Assembly (NCBI GenBank): GCA_039767595.1
Contig: JBDNBY010000174.1
Span: 1 to 11,990 of the forward strand
DNA: 11,990 nucleotides
Direction: 5' to 3'
Source of the DNA: JBDNBY01 sp039767595
GTDB lineage: Bacteria > Pseudomonadota > Alphaproteobacteria > Rhodobacterales > Rhodobacteraceae
Position numbers and translations under genes: made by a program. How positions within the stretch are numbered: position 1 is the stretch's first letter; every line of letters begins with the position of its first letter. Below the pieces are notes generated by a model. That model saw nothing but the letters and a program-made list of their open reading frames with translations. It was not told where the DNA came from and searched no databases. Below are positions 1-7,845 of the stretch, piece after piece.

Positions 1-587
1 ACCGCCGCACGAATATCGCGCAGACCTGGGGCATGGGCGCCGACAAAATGGCTTAGGAACGAGACGCACCAAGGCTCGTTAATCGGAGCAATGGCATGCA
101 GGCGATCGCCCAGCCGCGCGGCAATGATCTGCGCGTAATCTGCAAACCAATGGGCGATATCGCGGTTGCGCCAACCACCCAAATCGGCCAAGGCAGAGGG
201 CAATTCCCAATGATATAGTGTTAAGTTCGGCTTTAGCCCGCGTTCAAGCAGCGCGTCGACAAGACGGTCGTAGAAATCAAGCCCCTCTTGGTTTACCGCG
301 CCGCGCCCTTCGGGCAATACGCGCGCCCAACTGGTCGAAAAGCGGTAGCTGTCAAAGCCCGCCGCTTGGATCAAGTCGAAATCCTCAGCATAGCGATGGT
401 AATGATCGCAGGCCACCGCCCCATGCTCGGCCCGTACGACATTGCCAGGGGTGGCGGCAAAATCATCCCAATGCGTGCGCCCTGCGCCGCCGAATTGGTG
501 CCCTTCGATTTGATAGGCCGATGTTGCCGTGCCAAATTCAAAATCAGGCCCGAACTGAGCGCGCAAAGTTGCGTTGTTTTTGTTCAT
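1..587 (-). CDS. bglA: GH1 family beta-glucosidase, N-terminal 195 residues (partial, runs off left edge)
   Basis: This would be a cytoplasmic retaining beta-glucosidase that hydrolyses beta-glucosides or cellobiose to glucose. Reading the minus strand from the ATG at 587 gives an open frame to base 1 with no stop. The N-terminal GH1 signature FGTATSAYQIEG is at residues 18-29, YRFSTSWARV at 81-90, TLYHWELP at 123-130, and the acid/base motif INEP at 169-172 (E171 catalytic). The second catalytic Glu (the nucleophile, in the family's ENG motif) lies beyond the window. Family members are about 440-460 residues, so roughly 250 are missing. An AAGGGG-like ribosome site lies about 4-9 bases before the ATG, and there is no signal peptide. 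The gene diverges from the agl operon across a 124-bp region with a LacI-type operator, so co-regulation with alpha-glucoside uptake is likely. Family assignment is firm; the exact substrate is inferred. Confidence 0.9.
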   Translation of the reverse strand, partial: MNKNNATLRAQFGPDFEFGTATSAYQIEGHQFGGAGRTHWDDFAATPGNVVRAEHGAVACDHYHRYAEDFDLIQAAGFDSYRFSTSWARVLPEGRGAVNQEGLDFYDRLVDALLERGLKPNLTLYHWELPSALADLGGWRNRDIAHWFADYAQIIAARLGDRLHAIAPINEPWCVSFLSHFVGAHAPGLRDIRAA

Positions 588-605
588 GTGCCCCTTGGGA
601 ATCCG

Positions 606-634
606 TTGACAATTGATATATTAGCGCTAACACT
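606..634 (+). promoter_or_regulatory. Putative sigma70-type promoter of the agl operon
   Basis: A perfect TTGACA -35 hexamer is at 606-611. At 16-17 bp spacing the downstream -10 candidates (TAACAC or AACACT, 628-634) match consensus poorly, which suits a regulated promoter. The LacI-type palindrome sits in the spacer. It implies a leader of about 70 bases before the aglE ATG at 712. The -35 is seen directly; the -10 position is a guess. Confidence 0.45.
621..630. promoter_or_regulatory. LacI-family operator, candidate AglR site
   Basis: TTAGCGCTAA is a perfect 10-bp palindrome with the central CG-rich step typical of LacI-family sugar-repressor operators. It lies between the -35 and -10 of the predicted agl promoter, where a bound repressor would block RNA polymerase. 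It also lies in the region shared with the divergent beta-glucosidase gene, so one repressor could control both. In related bacteria agl operons are controlled by the LacI-type AglR, whose gene is not visible here and may lie to the left. Assignment to AglR is inference. Confidence 0.6.
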
Positions 635-711
635 ACAGCACTACGCGGGGTTTTCAAGGCTGTGCGTGCACGCGAAACTTTTAATAACAAACGCAGTTCT
701 GGGAGGAACGT

Positions 712-2070
712 ATGTCATTTAAATTGGAAAAAGTAGGTAGATATTTGAGCGGCGCCGCAGTGGCGACGATTGTATCTGCCGGAGCGAGTTTTGCCGGTGG
801 CCACGGCGGTGTGTGTGACACGCCGACGGCCCTTGGGGATCTTGGAAACTTCGACGGTGAAGTGATCACCATTGCCGGTTCTATGGAAGGCAAAGACGAA
901 GAAATGCTCACGAACACCATCAGCTGCTTTGAAAAAGCAACGGGTGCCGTGGTGAAATATTCAGGCTCGCGTGATTTCGCCGCGTTGATCGTGGCCGACC
1001 TACGGTCAGGCAACGCGCCAAACATCGCGATCTTCCCACAGCCAGGTTTGGCAGGCGACATGGCCAAAGAGGGCCATTTGACGCCGCTAGGCGATGATAT
1101 GGCCGCTTGGATGGCAGAAAACTACGGTGCGGGCCAATCATGGGTCGATTTGGGCACCTATGCGGATGCCGATGGCAAAGAAGATTTCTATGGCTTTGCC
1201 TTTAAAATGGATCTCAAATCACTGGTCTGGTATTCCCCTGAGCAGTTCGAAGACAACGGTTATGACATTCCATCAACAATGGAAGACCTGATCGCCTTGT
1301 CGGATCAAATGGTCGCCGATGGCAACACGCCTTGGTGTATTGGCGTGGAATCAGGCAATGCCACAGGTTGGACAGCGACAGACTGGATGGAAGACATCAT
1401 GCTGCGCACAACTACGCCCGAGAATTATGACCGCTGGGTCTCTAACGATCTCGCGTTCAACAGCGACGAAGTGATCAACGCGATGGAGCTGTATGGCAAA
1501 TTCTCTCGCAATGATGATTATGTTGCCGGTGGCGCGTCTTCTGTTGCGACGACATTCTTTGGGGATGCACCAAAAGGATTGTTCTCTTCACCAGCAAGCT
1601 GCATGATGCACCGTCAAGCGTCATTCATTCCAGCGTTCTTCCCGAAAAAGGGTGAAGAAGTGGCCAATGGCGAAGCAGACTTCTTCTACTTCCCACCTTT
1701 CGCGTCCGAGGACCTCGGCAACCCAGTTTTGGGTGCGGGCACATTGTGGACAATGACGAAAGACAGCCCTGCAACACGCGCGTTCTTTGACTTCATGACC
1801 GAAGCCTCAGCACACGAAGCATGGATGTCACAAGGCACATTCCTCACGGCGCACAAAGGTGCAAACCCTGATGCATACGCCACACCCGCACTGCGCAAGC
1901 AAGGCGACATTTTGGCAAATGCAACAACCTTCCGCTTTGACGCATCAGACTTGATGCCAGGTGCGATTGGTGCAGGTGCGTTCTGGTCAGAAATGACAGC
2001 CTTTGCAAATGGCCAAGATGCCAAAACCACAGGCGACAATATCCAAGCCGCGTGGGACGCGATTAAGTAA
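712..2070 (+). CDS. aglE: Periplasmic alpha-glucoside-binding protein of an ABC importer
   Basis: This is the solute-binding subunit (family 1 extracellular solute-binding fold) that captures alpha-glucosides such as maltose, sucrose or trehalose and delivers them to AglFG. The 452-residue product has a hydrophobic N-terminal segment with a small-residue cleavage site near ASFA-28, so export to the periplasm is predicted. FPQPGL at 108-113 and the aromatic-rich mature part fit AglE proteins. Length fits the AglE family (about 450). The start is supported by GGGAGG at 701-706, five bases from the ATG. It is first in the operon, 84 bp before aglF, and is followed by two palindromic elements that may raise its level relative to the permeases. 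The substrate range cannot be read from sequence. Assignment rests mainly on the complete EFGAK gene order. Confidence 0.9.
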   Translation: MSFKLEKVGRYLSGAAVATIVSAGASFAGGHGGVCDTPTALGDLGNFDGEVITIAGSMEGKDEEMLTNTISCFEKATGAVVKYSGSRDFAALIVADLRSGNAPNIAIFPQPGLAGDMAKEGHLTPLGDDMAAWMAENYGAGQSWVDLGTYADADGKEDFYGFAFKMDLKSLVWYSPEQFEDNGYDIPSTMEDLIALSDQMVADGNTPWCIGVESGNATGWTATDWMEDIMLRTTTPENYDRWVSNDLAFNSDEVINAMELYGKFSRNDDYVAGGASSVATTFFGDAPKGLFSSPASCMMHRQASFIPAFFPKKGEEVANGEADFFYFPPFASEDLGNPVLGAGTLWTMTKDSPATRAFFDFMTEASAHEAWMSQGTFLTAHKGANPDAYATPALRKQGDILANATTFRFDASDLMPGAIGAGAFWSEMTAFANGQDAKTTGDNIQAAWDAIK

Positions 2071-2087
2071 GATATCGCGATATCTTA
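2068..2087. repeat. 20-bp perfect palindrome overlapping the aglE stop codon
   Basis: TAAGATATCGCGATATCTTA is a perfect inverted repeat beginning with the aglE stop codon. As DNA it could be a second operator for a dimeric regulator, since its core is CG-centred like LacI-family sites. As RNA it would form an 8-bp stem with a CGCG tetraloop. It lies immediately upstream of a longer hairpin. The palindrome is seen directly; its function is unknown. Confidence 0.6.
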
Positions 2088-2089
2088 GC

Positions 2090-2120
2090 GTAAGAAGCGG
2101 GCAAAAGGCTCGCTTCTTAC
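2090..2120 (+). terminator. Intercistronic hairpin between aglE and aglF (attenuator or mRNA-stabilising stem)
   Basis: The arms 2090-2102 and 2108-2120 pair over 13 bp (one G-U) with a 5-base loop. The following bases are CATTTTAAAT and not a continuous T run, so this is probably a partial terminator or an RNA 3'-end stabiliser, not a full stop. Such stems after the binding-protein gene are a known way to make more binding protein than permease, as in the malE-malF region. The aglF ribosome site at 2143-2147 lies 23 bases downstream. Confidence 0.6.
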
Positions 2121-2154
2121 CATTTTAAATAACCATTCAATTAAGGGTGCTTAG

Positions 2155-3408
2155 ATGCGGTCGCTCACTCCAGTTGTCGCCAGCAATGGCCTCGCTCTTC
2201 TTTTAACGATTGTTATACTTCTGCCAGTGACTGCGATTACGGCGTATTATGTCACAAGCCCATTAGACGATATTTTCGCCAACGCTGGCCTTTGGTTGCG
2301 CGAGACGAATGGATGGGCTTTGTCCGAATTTGACACGCGCCAACGGTTTTCAAAAATTGGCTTTGCCCTGCGCTCGGTTGTGATTGCCGTGGGTATTTCG
2401 TTTTTCTACTTTGGCATTTCCAATTGGCTTAATATGGGGATGGCGCGGGTGCGCGCGCGTGGATCAATGGGGCGGCAATCTGCCATCGTTGAGGCCATTC
2501 AACCTTGGATTTTTGTAGGGCCGGCTTTGGTCTTGCTTGTTTTGTTTTTGCTTATTCCGGCGTTTTCAACTCTGAATATCTCGTTTCGCGAGTCCGATGG
2601 GGTGCTCTCCACACGCAACTACGCGTTTTTATGGGATCGCGATGCGCTGGGCTATGAGCAATTCCGCCTTGCCATGCGCAATTCGTTGATGTGGCTCATT
2701 TTGGTGCCCTCATGCTGTATTAGCTTGGGCCTTTTGGTGGCGGTTCTTGCGGATTCTGTGAAATGGGGCATCGTCGCAAAGACGTTTATTTTCGTGCCCT
2801 TAGCGATTTCATTTGTCGGCGCCGCCGTGATTTGGCGCAACATCTTTGCCGGTGGCGGGATCCAAGCCCAAGAGACAATCAATGGCCTGACCCCGTCGTA
2901 TCAAATTGGCTTGCTCAAGGCGCTTTTGGGTCATGGCGCGGAATATAATGAGCCGCTGTATAATTTGAAGTTCTGGGGTAACTTTTTCCTCATGTGGATT
3001 TTGGTCTGGGTGCAAACGGGCTTTGCGATGGTGATCTTTTCTGCGGCCCTGCGCGGCGTGCCCTCGGACACAGTTGAGGCGGCGACAATTGATGGGGCGA
3101 ACCCTTATCAAATCTTTTTCCGGATCAAATTGCCGCAGATTTATTCCACTGTTTTAGTGGTTTGGACAACGTTGGTGATCCTTGTGTTGAAGGTCTTTGA
3201 CATCCCCTACGCCCTATCGGCGAATGATGATGACAAATTGCTCTTGGCGACGATGATGGAGAATGCGCGCAACAACTGGTCGATTGGCGGGGACAACGTC
3301 GATAACCTCTTTGCGGCCATTGCGATCATGTTGATGCTGACGGTTGTGCCGAACATGATCTTTAATGCGTGGCGCATTCGCAAAGAACAAAAAGAAATGG
3401 GTCACTGA
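2155..3408 (+). CDS. aglF: Alpha-glucoside ABC transporter permease (MalF-type)
   Basis: This inner-membrane subunit forms half of the sugar channel and pairs with AglG. The product is 417 residues with about eight hydrophobic segments (roughly 11-33, 69-92, 117-139, 178-200, 209-229, 276-298, 333-350 and 385-405). The EAA loop that docks on the ATPase is clear: E308-A-A, G314, and I324-x-L-P at 324-327. An N-terminal extension of about 110 residues, with two membrane segments and a short exported loop, precedes the usual permease core, making it longer than simple MalF-like permeases. The ATG at 2155 has AAGGG at 2143-2147, seven bases upstream. The gene ends 13 bp before the aglG start, so co-translation is likely. 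Permease assignment is secure; the symbol rests on operon context. Confidence 0.88.
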   Translation: MRSLTPVVASNGLALLLTIVILLPVTAITAYYVTSPLDDIFANAGLWLRETNGWALSEFDTRQRFSKIGFALRSVVIAVGISFFYFGISNWLNMGMARVRARGSMGRQSAIVEAIQPWIFVGPALVLLVLFLLIPAFSTLNISFRESDGVLSTRNYAFLWDRDALGYEQFRLAMRNSLMWLILVPSCCISLGLLVAVLADSVKWGIVAKTFIFVPLAISFVGAAVIWRNIFAGGGIQAQETINGLTPSYQIGLLKALLGHGAEYNEPLYNLKFWGNFFLMWILVWVQTGFAMVIFSAALRGVPSDTVEAATIDGANPYQIFFRIKLPQIYSTVLVVWTTLVILVLKVFDIPYALSANDDDKLLLATMMENARNNWSIGGDNVDNLFAAIAIMLMLTVVPNMIFNAWRIRKEQKEMGH

Positions 3409-3421
3409 GAGGGGCACTTCA

Positions 3422-4648
3422 ATGATCAATCGGACATTACGCCATGTTGTGTTGGCATTAATTGTATTTATTTGGGTGGTGCCATTTGTGGCGCTGGTCA
3501 CGACGTCGTTGCGGTCTGAAACGGCGTCTAAAACGTCGGGGTTTTGGACGGCATTTACGCCCACCGAACTGGGCCATCGCTTTGCGACCCATAGCACAGG
3601 TGAATATGCCGAAGGCACTGTGTTCACGGGCAATATTTTCGAGCGGCTCAATGAGGGCGAAGAGAATTTCTCTATCGGCGGCGAAGTGACGTCGATCTTG
3701 TTCAAGGGGCGGGTGCCTGATCCCGAGAATGAAGGCAAAACGATGTTGCTGCGTAAACTCGTCGCCCCTGGCGAAGAGATGGACGTGCGCGACGGGCGTT
3801 TTGTGTTTCAATCCAATGGCGATTATACGTGGACCTTTGATGAGGCGATTGAGCCGCGTCCAAAGAATTTGGATGCCTTTATCATGCAAGATCCGACATT
3901 TGGCGCCGAGGCGTATGTCGAAGTGTTGTTCGAGGATAAAAATGTACCCAACGCGTTGATTTCATCCTTTATTGTGACCATTCCAGCAACGATTATTCCA
4001 ATTACGATTGCCGCCTTTGCGGCCTATGCCTTTGCATGGATGTCCTTTCCAGGGCGCGATTGGCTCTTTGTGATTGTCGTGTCTCTGATGGTGGTGCCGA
4101 CGCAGCTGGCGTTCTTGCCCGTTCTTCAAGGATTTAGCGGTATTGCCTCTTGGGCGACGCAGCTTAACGGGTGGCTCACGGATTGCGAGATCGATGACAG
4201 CTGTGCCGTGGCGTCGAAATCCTTTGCAGGGTTGTGGATCACGCATACGGCCTTTGGCTTGCCCTTAGCGATTTATCTGCTGCGCAATTATATCGTCGGA
4301 TTGCCCAAGGAATTGCTTCAAAGTGCGCGCATTGACGGCGCGAGCCATTTGCAAATTTTCACCAAACTGATTGTGCCACTCTCGGTGCCGGCCTTGGCGT
4401 CGTTTAGTATTTTCCAATTCCTATGGGTGTGGAACGATCTGATCGTGGCGCTCTATATTGGGCCGAATAATGCCGAGGATCTGGTGTTTCCGATCCGGTT
4501 GCAAAAGCAATTGGGCACGTTCAAGGATCAACTGCATTTGCTCAATGCTTCGGCGGTGATTTCGATGATTGTGCCAGTGATTGTGTTCCTCTCGATGCAG
4601 AAATATTTCGTGCGTGGCCTGTTGGCTGGTTCGGTCAAAGGGGGCTAG
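3422..4648 (+). CDS. aglG: Alpha-glucoside ABC transporter permease (MalG-type) with large periplasmic insert
   Basis: This is the second inner-membrane permease subunit, partner of AglF. The 408-residue product begins with one membrane segment (about 8-29). A hydrophilic region at about 31-175 follows, presumably periplasmic, and then a standard five-helix MalG-like core. The EAA-type loop is at 297-323 (LLQSARIDG, then IVPLSVP), and the C-terminus LLAGSVKGG is typical of MalG-family permeases. A small Cys-containing loop (C255, C261) sits between core helices. The ATG at 3422 is preferred over an in-frame upstream ATG at 3365, because GAGAGGGG at 3407-3414 lies seven bases before it and because the upstream start would overlap the hydrophilic C-terminal codons of aglF. 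The stop lies three bases before the aglA GTG. Confidence 0.88.
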   Translation: MINRTLRHVVLALIVFIWVVPFVALVTTSLRSETASKTSGFWTAFTPTELGHRFATHSTGEYAEGTVFTGNIFERLNEGEENFSIGGEVTSILFKGRVPDPENEGKTMLLRKLVAPGEEMDVRDGRFVFQSNGDYTWTFDEAIEPRPKNLDAFIMQDPTFGAEAYVEVLFEDKNVPNALISSFIVTIPATIIPITIAAFAAYAFAWMSFPGRDWLFVIVVSLMVVPTQLAFLPVLQGFSGIASWATQLNGWLTDCEIDDSCAVASKSFAGLWITHTAFGLPLAIYLLRNYIVGLPKELLQSARIDGASHLQIFTKLIVPLSVPALASFSIFQFLWVWNDLIVALYIGPNNAEDLVFPIRLQKQLGTFKDQLHLLNASAVISMIVPVIVFLSMQKYFVRGLLAGSVKGG

Positions 4649-4651
4649 GAC

Positions 4652-6199
4652 GTGACACAGTTAAAATGGTGGGAAACTGCCGTCATTTACCAAATCTACC
4701 CGCGGTCTTACCAAGATAGCAACGGGGACGGCATTGGTGATTTGCAAGGGATCATTTCGCGATTGGATTATATCGCGGCGCTTGGTGTAGATGCCATTTG
4801 GATCAGTCCGTTTTTCAAATCACCGCAAAAAGACTTTGGTTATGACGTCAGCGATTATTGCGACATCAACCCAGAGTATGGGACCCTTGCCGATTTTGAT
4901 GAGTTGATCGCCGGCGTGCATGCACGCGGCCTCAAATTAATGATCGATATCGTGCCGGCGCATTGCTCGGATCAACACGCATGGTTTCAAGAAAGCCGCC
5001 AGTCGCGTGACAATCCCAAGGCGGATTGGTTCCATTGGGTTGATCCGTTGCCCGATGGATCCGCGCCGACCAATTGGCTCTCGTTCTTTGGGGGACGTGC
5101 GTGGACGTGGGAGCCGCGCCGGCAGCAATATTATTTGCATAACTTCCTGCCAGAGCAGCCCAATCTCAACCATGCCAACCCCGACGTCCGCGAGGCTTTT
5201 GTGCAAATTGCGCGGTTCTGGTTTGATCGCGGCGTGGATGGGTTTCGATTGGATGCTGTGCACACAATCAACGCCGATACACCGCCCTATGCCAATAACG
5301 CGCCAAATCTTGATTTTGTTCCGGGGGATTTGCCGCAGCAGCAACAGCCGTTTTTCCGGCAGCTGCACGATAGTGCGCAGCTTAATCAACCCAGCATCCA
5401 AAGCTTTTCCGAGAGCTATCGCGCCTGCGCCGATAGCTATGAGGGGGATCTCTATTTGATGGGGGAATTGCACGGGGATGATCCGATTGCCGCCAGCCGC
5501 CGCTTTACCGAAGAGGGACGGCTGCACGCCACGTATAATTTCAACTTGTTGGCATGGGATGGGCTGAGTGTTGCGGGCCTCAAAGAGGCGATCACCTCGG
5601 CGGTCAGCGCGTTTAATGGAACGGGGCGCTTGTCATTTGCGTTTTCCAACCATGATGTGCCCCGTTTGGCCACCCGTCAGCTTGCGGCATTGGGTCTGAG
5701 CGAGGATAAATGCGAAGCGTTGCAATTGCTGTTGCTCAAACTTGAGGCCTGTTTGATCGGCTCGTGCTGTATTTTCCAAGGCGAAGAACTGGCCCTAGAG
5801 GATGTGCGCGATATCCCAATTGAGTTAATGCAAGACCCGTGGGGAATTGAATTTGCCCCTGTGTTTTTAGGGCGCGATACATGTCGGACGCCGATGGTCT
5901 GGCGCGCCGACGAGGCACATGGCGGATTTTCAACGGCCGATCGCACATGGCTGCCTGTGGCGCAGCGGCACCTGTCGCGGGCCGCTCTTGATGAGGCGGC
6001 GCGGCAAGGCTCTGTCTATCAACGCTTTTCTCAATTTCTGGCATGGCGCAAAGAGCAGCCTGCCTTCATGCACAATAATGAGATCTCTGATCTGTCTGGC
6101 GATGCTCATGAAATCGTTTTTGAGCGCAAAAGCGATCAACAAGTCCTACGCTGTCGTTTCAATTTTGAAACGCTCAGCGCATCATTCGAAGAGGTATAA
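4652..6199 (+). CDS. aglA: GH13 alpha-glucosidase (AglA)
   Basis: This would be a cytoplasmic retaining alpha-glucosidase that hydrolyses imported alpha-glucosides to glucose. The 515-residue product shows the GH13 (alpha/beta)8 motifs. A Ca-site-like DSNGDGIGDL is at 22-31. Region I is DIVPAH at 99-104. Region II is GFRLDAVH, with nucleophile D201 and R199. Region III is MGELHG, with acid/base E272. Region IV is FSNHDVPR, with H334 and D335. Region I has Ala where many GH13 enzymes have Asn (DxVxNH), a position that is also not Asn in rhizobial AglA. There is no signal peptide. Translation starts at a GTG three bases after the aglG stop; the GGGGGCTAGGA stretch just upstream can serve as ribosome site. 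Its stop codon abuts the aglK ATG. Closest expected group is GH13 subfamily 23. Hydrolase function is firm; the preferred linkage is unknown. Confidence 0.92.
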   Translation: MTQLKWWETAVIYQIYPRSYQDSNGDGIGDLQGIISRLDYIAALGVDAIWISPFFKSPQKDFGYDVSDYCDINPEYGTLADFDELIAGVHARGLKLMIDIVPAHCSDQHAWFQESRQSRDNPKADWFHWVDPLPDGSAPTNWLSFFGGRAWTWEPRRQQYYLHNFLPEQPNLNHANPDVREAFVQIARFWFDRGVDGFRLDAVHTINADTPPYANNAPNLDFVPGDLPQQQQPFFRQLHDSAQLNQPSIQSFSESYRACADSYEGDLYLMGELHGDDPIAASRRFTEEGRLHATYNFNLLAWDGLSVAGLKEAITSAVSAFNGTGRLSFAFSNHDVPRLATRQLAALGLSEDKCEALQLLLLKLEACLIGSCCIFQGEELALEDVRDIPIELMQDPWGIEFAPVFLGRDTCRTPMVWRADEAHGGFSTADRTWLPVAQRHLSRAALDEAARQGSVYQRFSQFLAWRKEQPAFMHNNEISDLSGDAHEIVFERKSDQQVLRCRFNFETLSASFEEV

Positions 6200-7252
6200 A
6201 TGGCTCAGGTTGAATTAAATCACGTTAATAAATCATTTTCATCAGTAGATGTTATTCGCGATGTGAATTTGGAAATTAACAAAGGTGAGTTTGTTGTTTT
6301 TGTGGGCCCATCGGGATGCGGCAAATCGACATTGCTGCGTTTGATTGCGGGGCTCGAGACGCTCTCGTCAGGTGAGATTGTGATTGCAGATCGCCCTGTG
6401 ATGGATTTGCCCCCATCAGAGCGCGGCATTGCAATGGTGTTTCAATCCTATGCCCTGTATCCGCATATGTCCGTGTTCCATAACATGGCGTTTTCCTTAA
6501 CTTTGCAAAAGCTGCCCAAGGCCGAAATTCAACAAAGGGTCGAGGCCGCTGCGCAGATTTTGCAAATGGAAAACCTATTGGATCGTCGCCCCGCCGCCCT
6601 TTCGGGGGGGCAGCGTCAGCGCGTTGCCATCGGCCGCGCGATTGTGCGCAATCCAGAGGTATTTCTATTTGATGAGCCGCTGTCGAATTTGGACGCGGCC
6701 TTGCGGCATGACACGCGCGTTGAAATTTCAAAGCTGCATAAACAATTGGGCGCCACAACAATTTACGTGACCCATGACCAAGTTGAGGCGATGACCTTGG
6801 CCGATAAAATTGTCGTGCTCAAAGACGGGCAAGTGATGCAAGTCGGCTCGCCGATGACACTGTTTAATGAGCCGGACAATGAATTTGTCGCCAGCTTCCT
6901 CGGCTCGCCGAAGATGAACTTTTTCGACGGTGTTTTGGGCACGGTTGAGGGGGCGCAGGGGGCCTTTGCGGGGCAAGGCCTCGACAAAGGGGGCATTCGC
7001 CTTGTGAGTTCTGAGAAAACTGCAGGGGCGACCGTAAAATTGGGTGTGCGTCCGCAGCACCTTGTCTTGGATCCCAAGGGGCCGCTGAGCGGACATATCA
7101 CATTGATCGAGCGTCTGGGCACGGAAACTGTTGTTGAGTTGGTCTCGAAAGAAGAGAGCGTGTTTCGGTTTGTCTCAACGCAGCCCTTTGATTTGAATAT
7201 CGGGGATGAGGCAACGTTTGATTTTGACGCGGCCAAGGCGCATCTGTTCTAA
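6200..7252 (+). CDS. aglK: Alpha-glucoside ABC transporter ATP-binding protein (MalK/UgpC-type)
   Basis: This ATPase subunit drives import through AglEFG. The 350-residue product has a nucleotide-binding domain with Walker A GPSGCGKST (36-44), Q-loop Q82, signature LSGGQ (134-138), Walker B FLFDEP (155-160, catalytic E159) and H-loop H192. A regulatory TOBE-type C-terminal region starts near residue 236 (GSPKMNFF at 235-242), including GVRPQH at 282-287. All catalytic residues are present and the length is normal for the family. The start codon directly follows the aglA stop, with GAAGAGG at 6188-6194 serving as ribosome site inside the end of aglA, so translational coupling is likely. It is last in the operon and followed by a strong terminator. 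Confidence 0.93.
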   Translation: MAQVELNHVNKSFSSVDVIRDVNLEINKGEFVVFVGPSGCGKSTLLRLIAGLETLSSGEIVIADRPVMDLPPSERGIAMVFQSYALYPHMSVFHNMAFSLTLQKLPKAEIQQRVEAAAQILQMENLLDRRPAALSGGQRQRVAIGRAIVRNPEVFLFDEPLSNLDAALRHDTRVEISKLHKQLGATTIYVTHDQVEAMTLADKIVVLKDGQVMQVGSPMTLFNEPDNEFVASFLGSPKMNFFDGVLGTVEGAQGAFAGQGLDKGGIRLVSSEKTAGATVKLGVRPQHLVLDPKGPLSGHITLIERLGTETVVELVSKEESVFRFVSTQPFDLNIGDEATFDFDAAKAHLF

Positions 7253-7273
7253 CCAACGGATCGCATAGATTGC

Positions 7274-7306
7274 AAAAGGGCGCCCTCTTGAATGGGGCGC
7301 CCTTTT
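7274..7306. terminator. Bidirectional rho-independent terminator
   Basis: The arms AAAAGGGCGCCC (7274-7285) and GGGCGCCCTTTT (7295-7306) pair perfectly over 12 bp around a 9-base loop. The stem ends in A4/T4 on its two sides, so it reads as a GC-rich hairpin plus T tract on both strands. It lies between the convergent aglK (22 bp away) and flavin reductase (27 bp away) genes and insulates the two modules. Confidence 0.85.
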
Positions 7307-7332
7307 GATGTTCGCCTGTGGCGATGAAGTTG

Positions 7333-7845
7333 TCAGCCTTTGCTGGCGGGGATAAAGCTGCCCGCCGCTCCGTTGAAAAACGTCAGGGGCTGCGCATCTG
7401 CGTTTTGCGGCATGTTGACATGGATGATCTCTCCGACGCTGATCACGTGATCGCCTGCATCATGGGTGGCATGCACGCGGCAATCAAATCGCGCCATGCA
7501 ATCGCCTAGGATCGGCACGCCATTGTCATTTTGGCCAAGGGCCATCGCGCTCAGAGCGGCGCTATCTTTGGCCACTTGCATCGCAAGATCGCCTTGATCT
7601 TGGCTTAGAATGTGAACGGCGAAATGCGTGGCCTTGTCAAAATGCGCATAGCGGCGCGAATTTTTGTCAGGGCACCACATCAAGAGCGGTGGATCCAACG
7701 ACACCGAGGCAAAGCTATTGGCGGTGATGCCAATGGGCCCCTCGTCTGAGGCAACAGTCACGATCGTCACCCCAGTGGCAAATTGTCCAAAGGCCGTGCG
7801 CAGCTCGCGCTTTGTCTCAGGCGTTGGACGAAAGGCGTGTGTCAT
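7333..7845 (-). CDS. smoA: NAD(P)H:flavin oxidoreductase, candidate SmoA partner of the sulfoquinovose monooxygenase
   Basis: This small FMN-binding split-barrel flavin reductase would use NAD(P)H to make the free reduced flavin needed by the two-component monooxygenase of the same operon. The 170-residue product has the family hallmarks: GVTIVT (25-30), ITANSFASVSLDPPL (40-54), GDHVISVGE (131-139, the nicotinamide/flavin-contacting GDH motif) and a PL-x-FF-x-G segment (153-159). Its ATG overlaps the stop of the upstream aldo/keto reductase gene by one base (TAATG), and GAGGTG at 7851-7856 is correctly spaced, so it is third in a coupled operon. Family is firm. The smoA symbol rests on the trio of neighbours; a generic flavin reductase serving another SsuD-like enzyme is the alternative. 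Confidence 0.82.
   Translation of the reverse strand: MTHAFRPTPETKRELRTAFGQFATGVTIVTVASDEGPIGITANSFASVSLDPPLLMWCPDKNSRRYAHFDKATHFAVHILSQDQGDLAMQVAKDSAALSAMALGQNDNGVPILGDCMARFDCRVHATHDAGDHVISVGEIIHVNMPQNADAQPLTFFNGAAGSFIPASKG

Noticed and set aside
664..673. Palindrome GCGTGCACGC in the aglE leader
   Set aside because: It is a 10-bp GC-rich palindrome with no partner site, loop or known regulator match. It could arise by chance and is not called a feature.
3365..3421. Earlier in-frame start for aglG
   Set aside because: It would overlap the end of aglF and add a basic hydrophilic stretch. The ATG at 3422 has a well-spaced ribosome site and leads directly into the first membrane segment.
4937..5527. 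Long antisense open frame opposite aglA (and similar ones opposite aglG and aglK)
   Set aside because: These translations show no domain, are rich in Arg/Pro/Ile in mirror-image fashion, and lie opposite genes with complete catalytic motifs. They are shadows of real genes.
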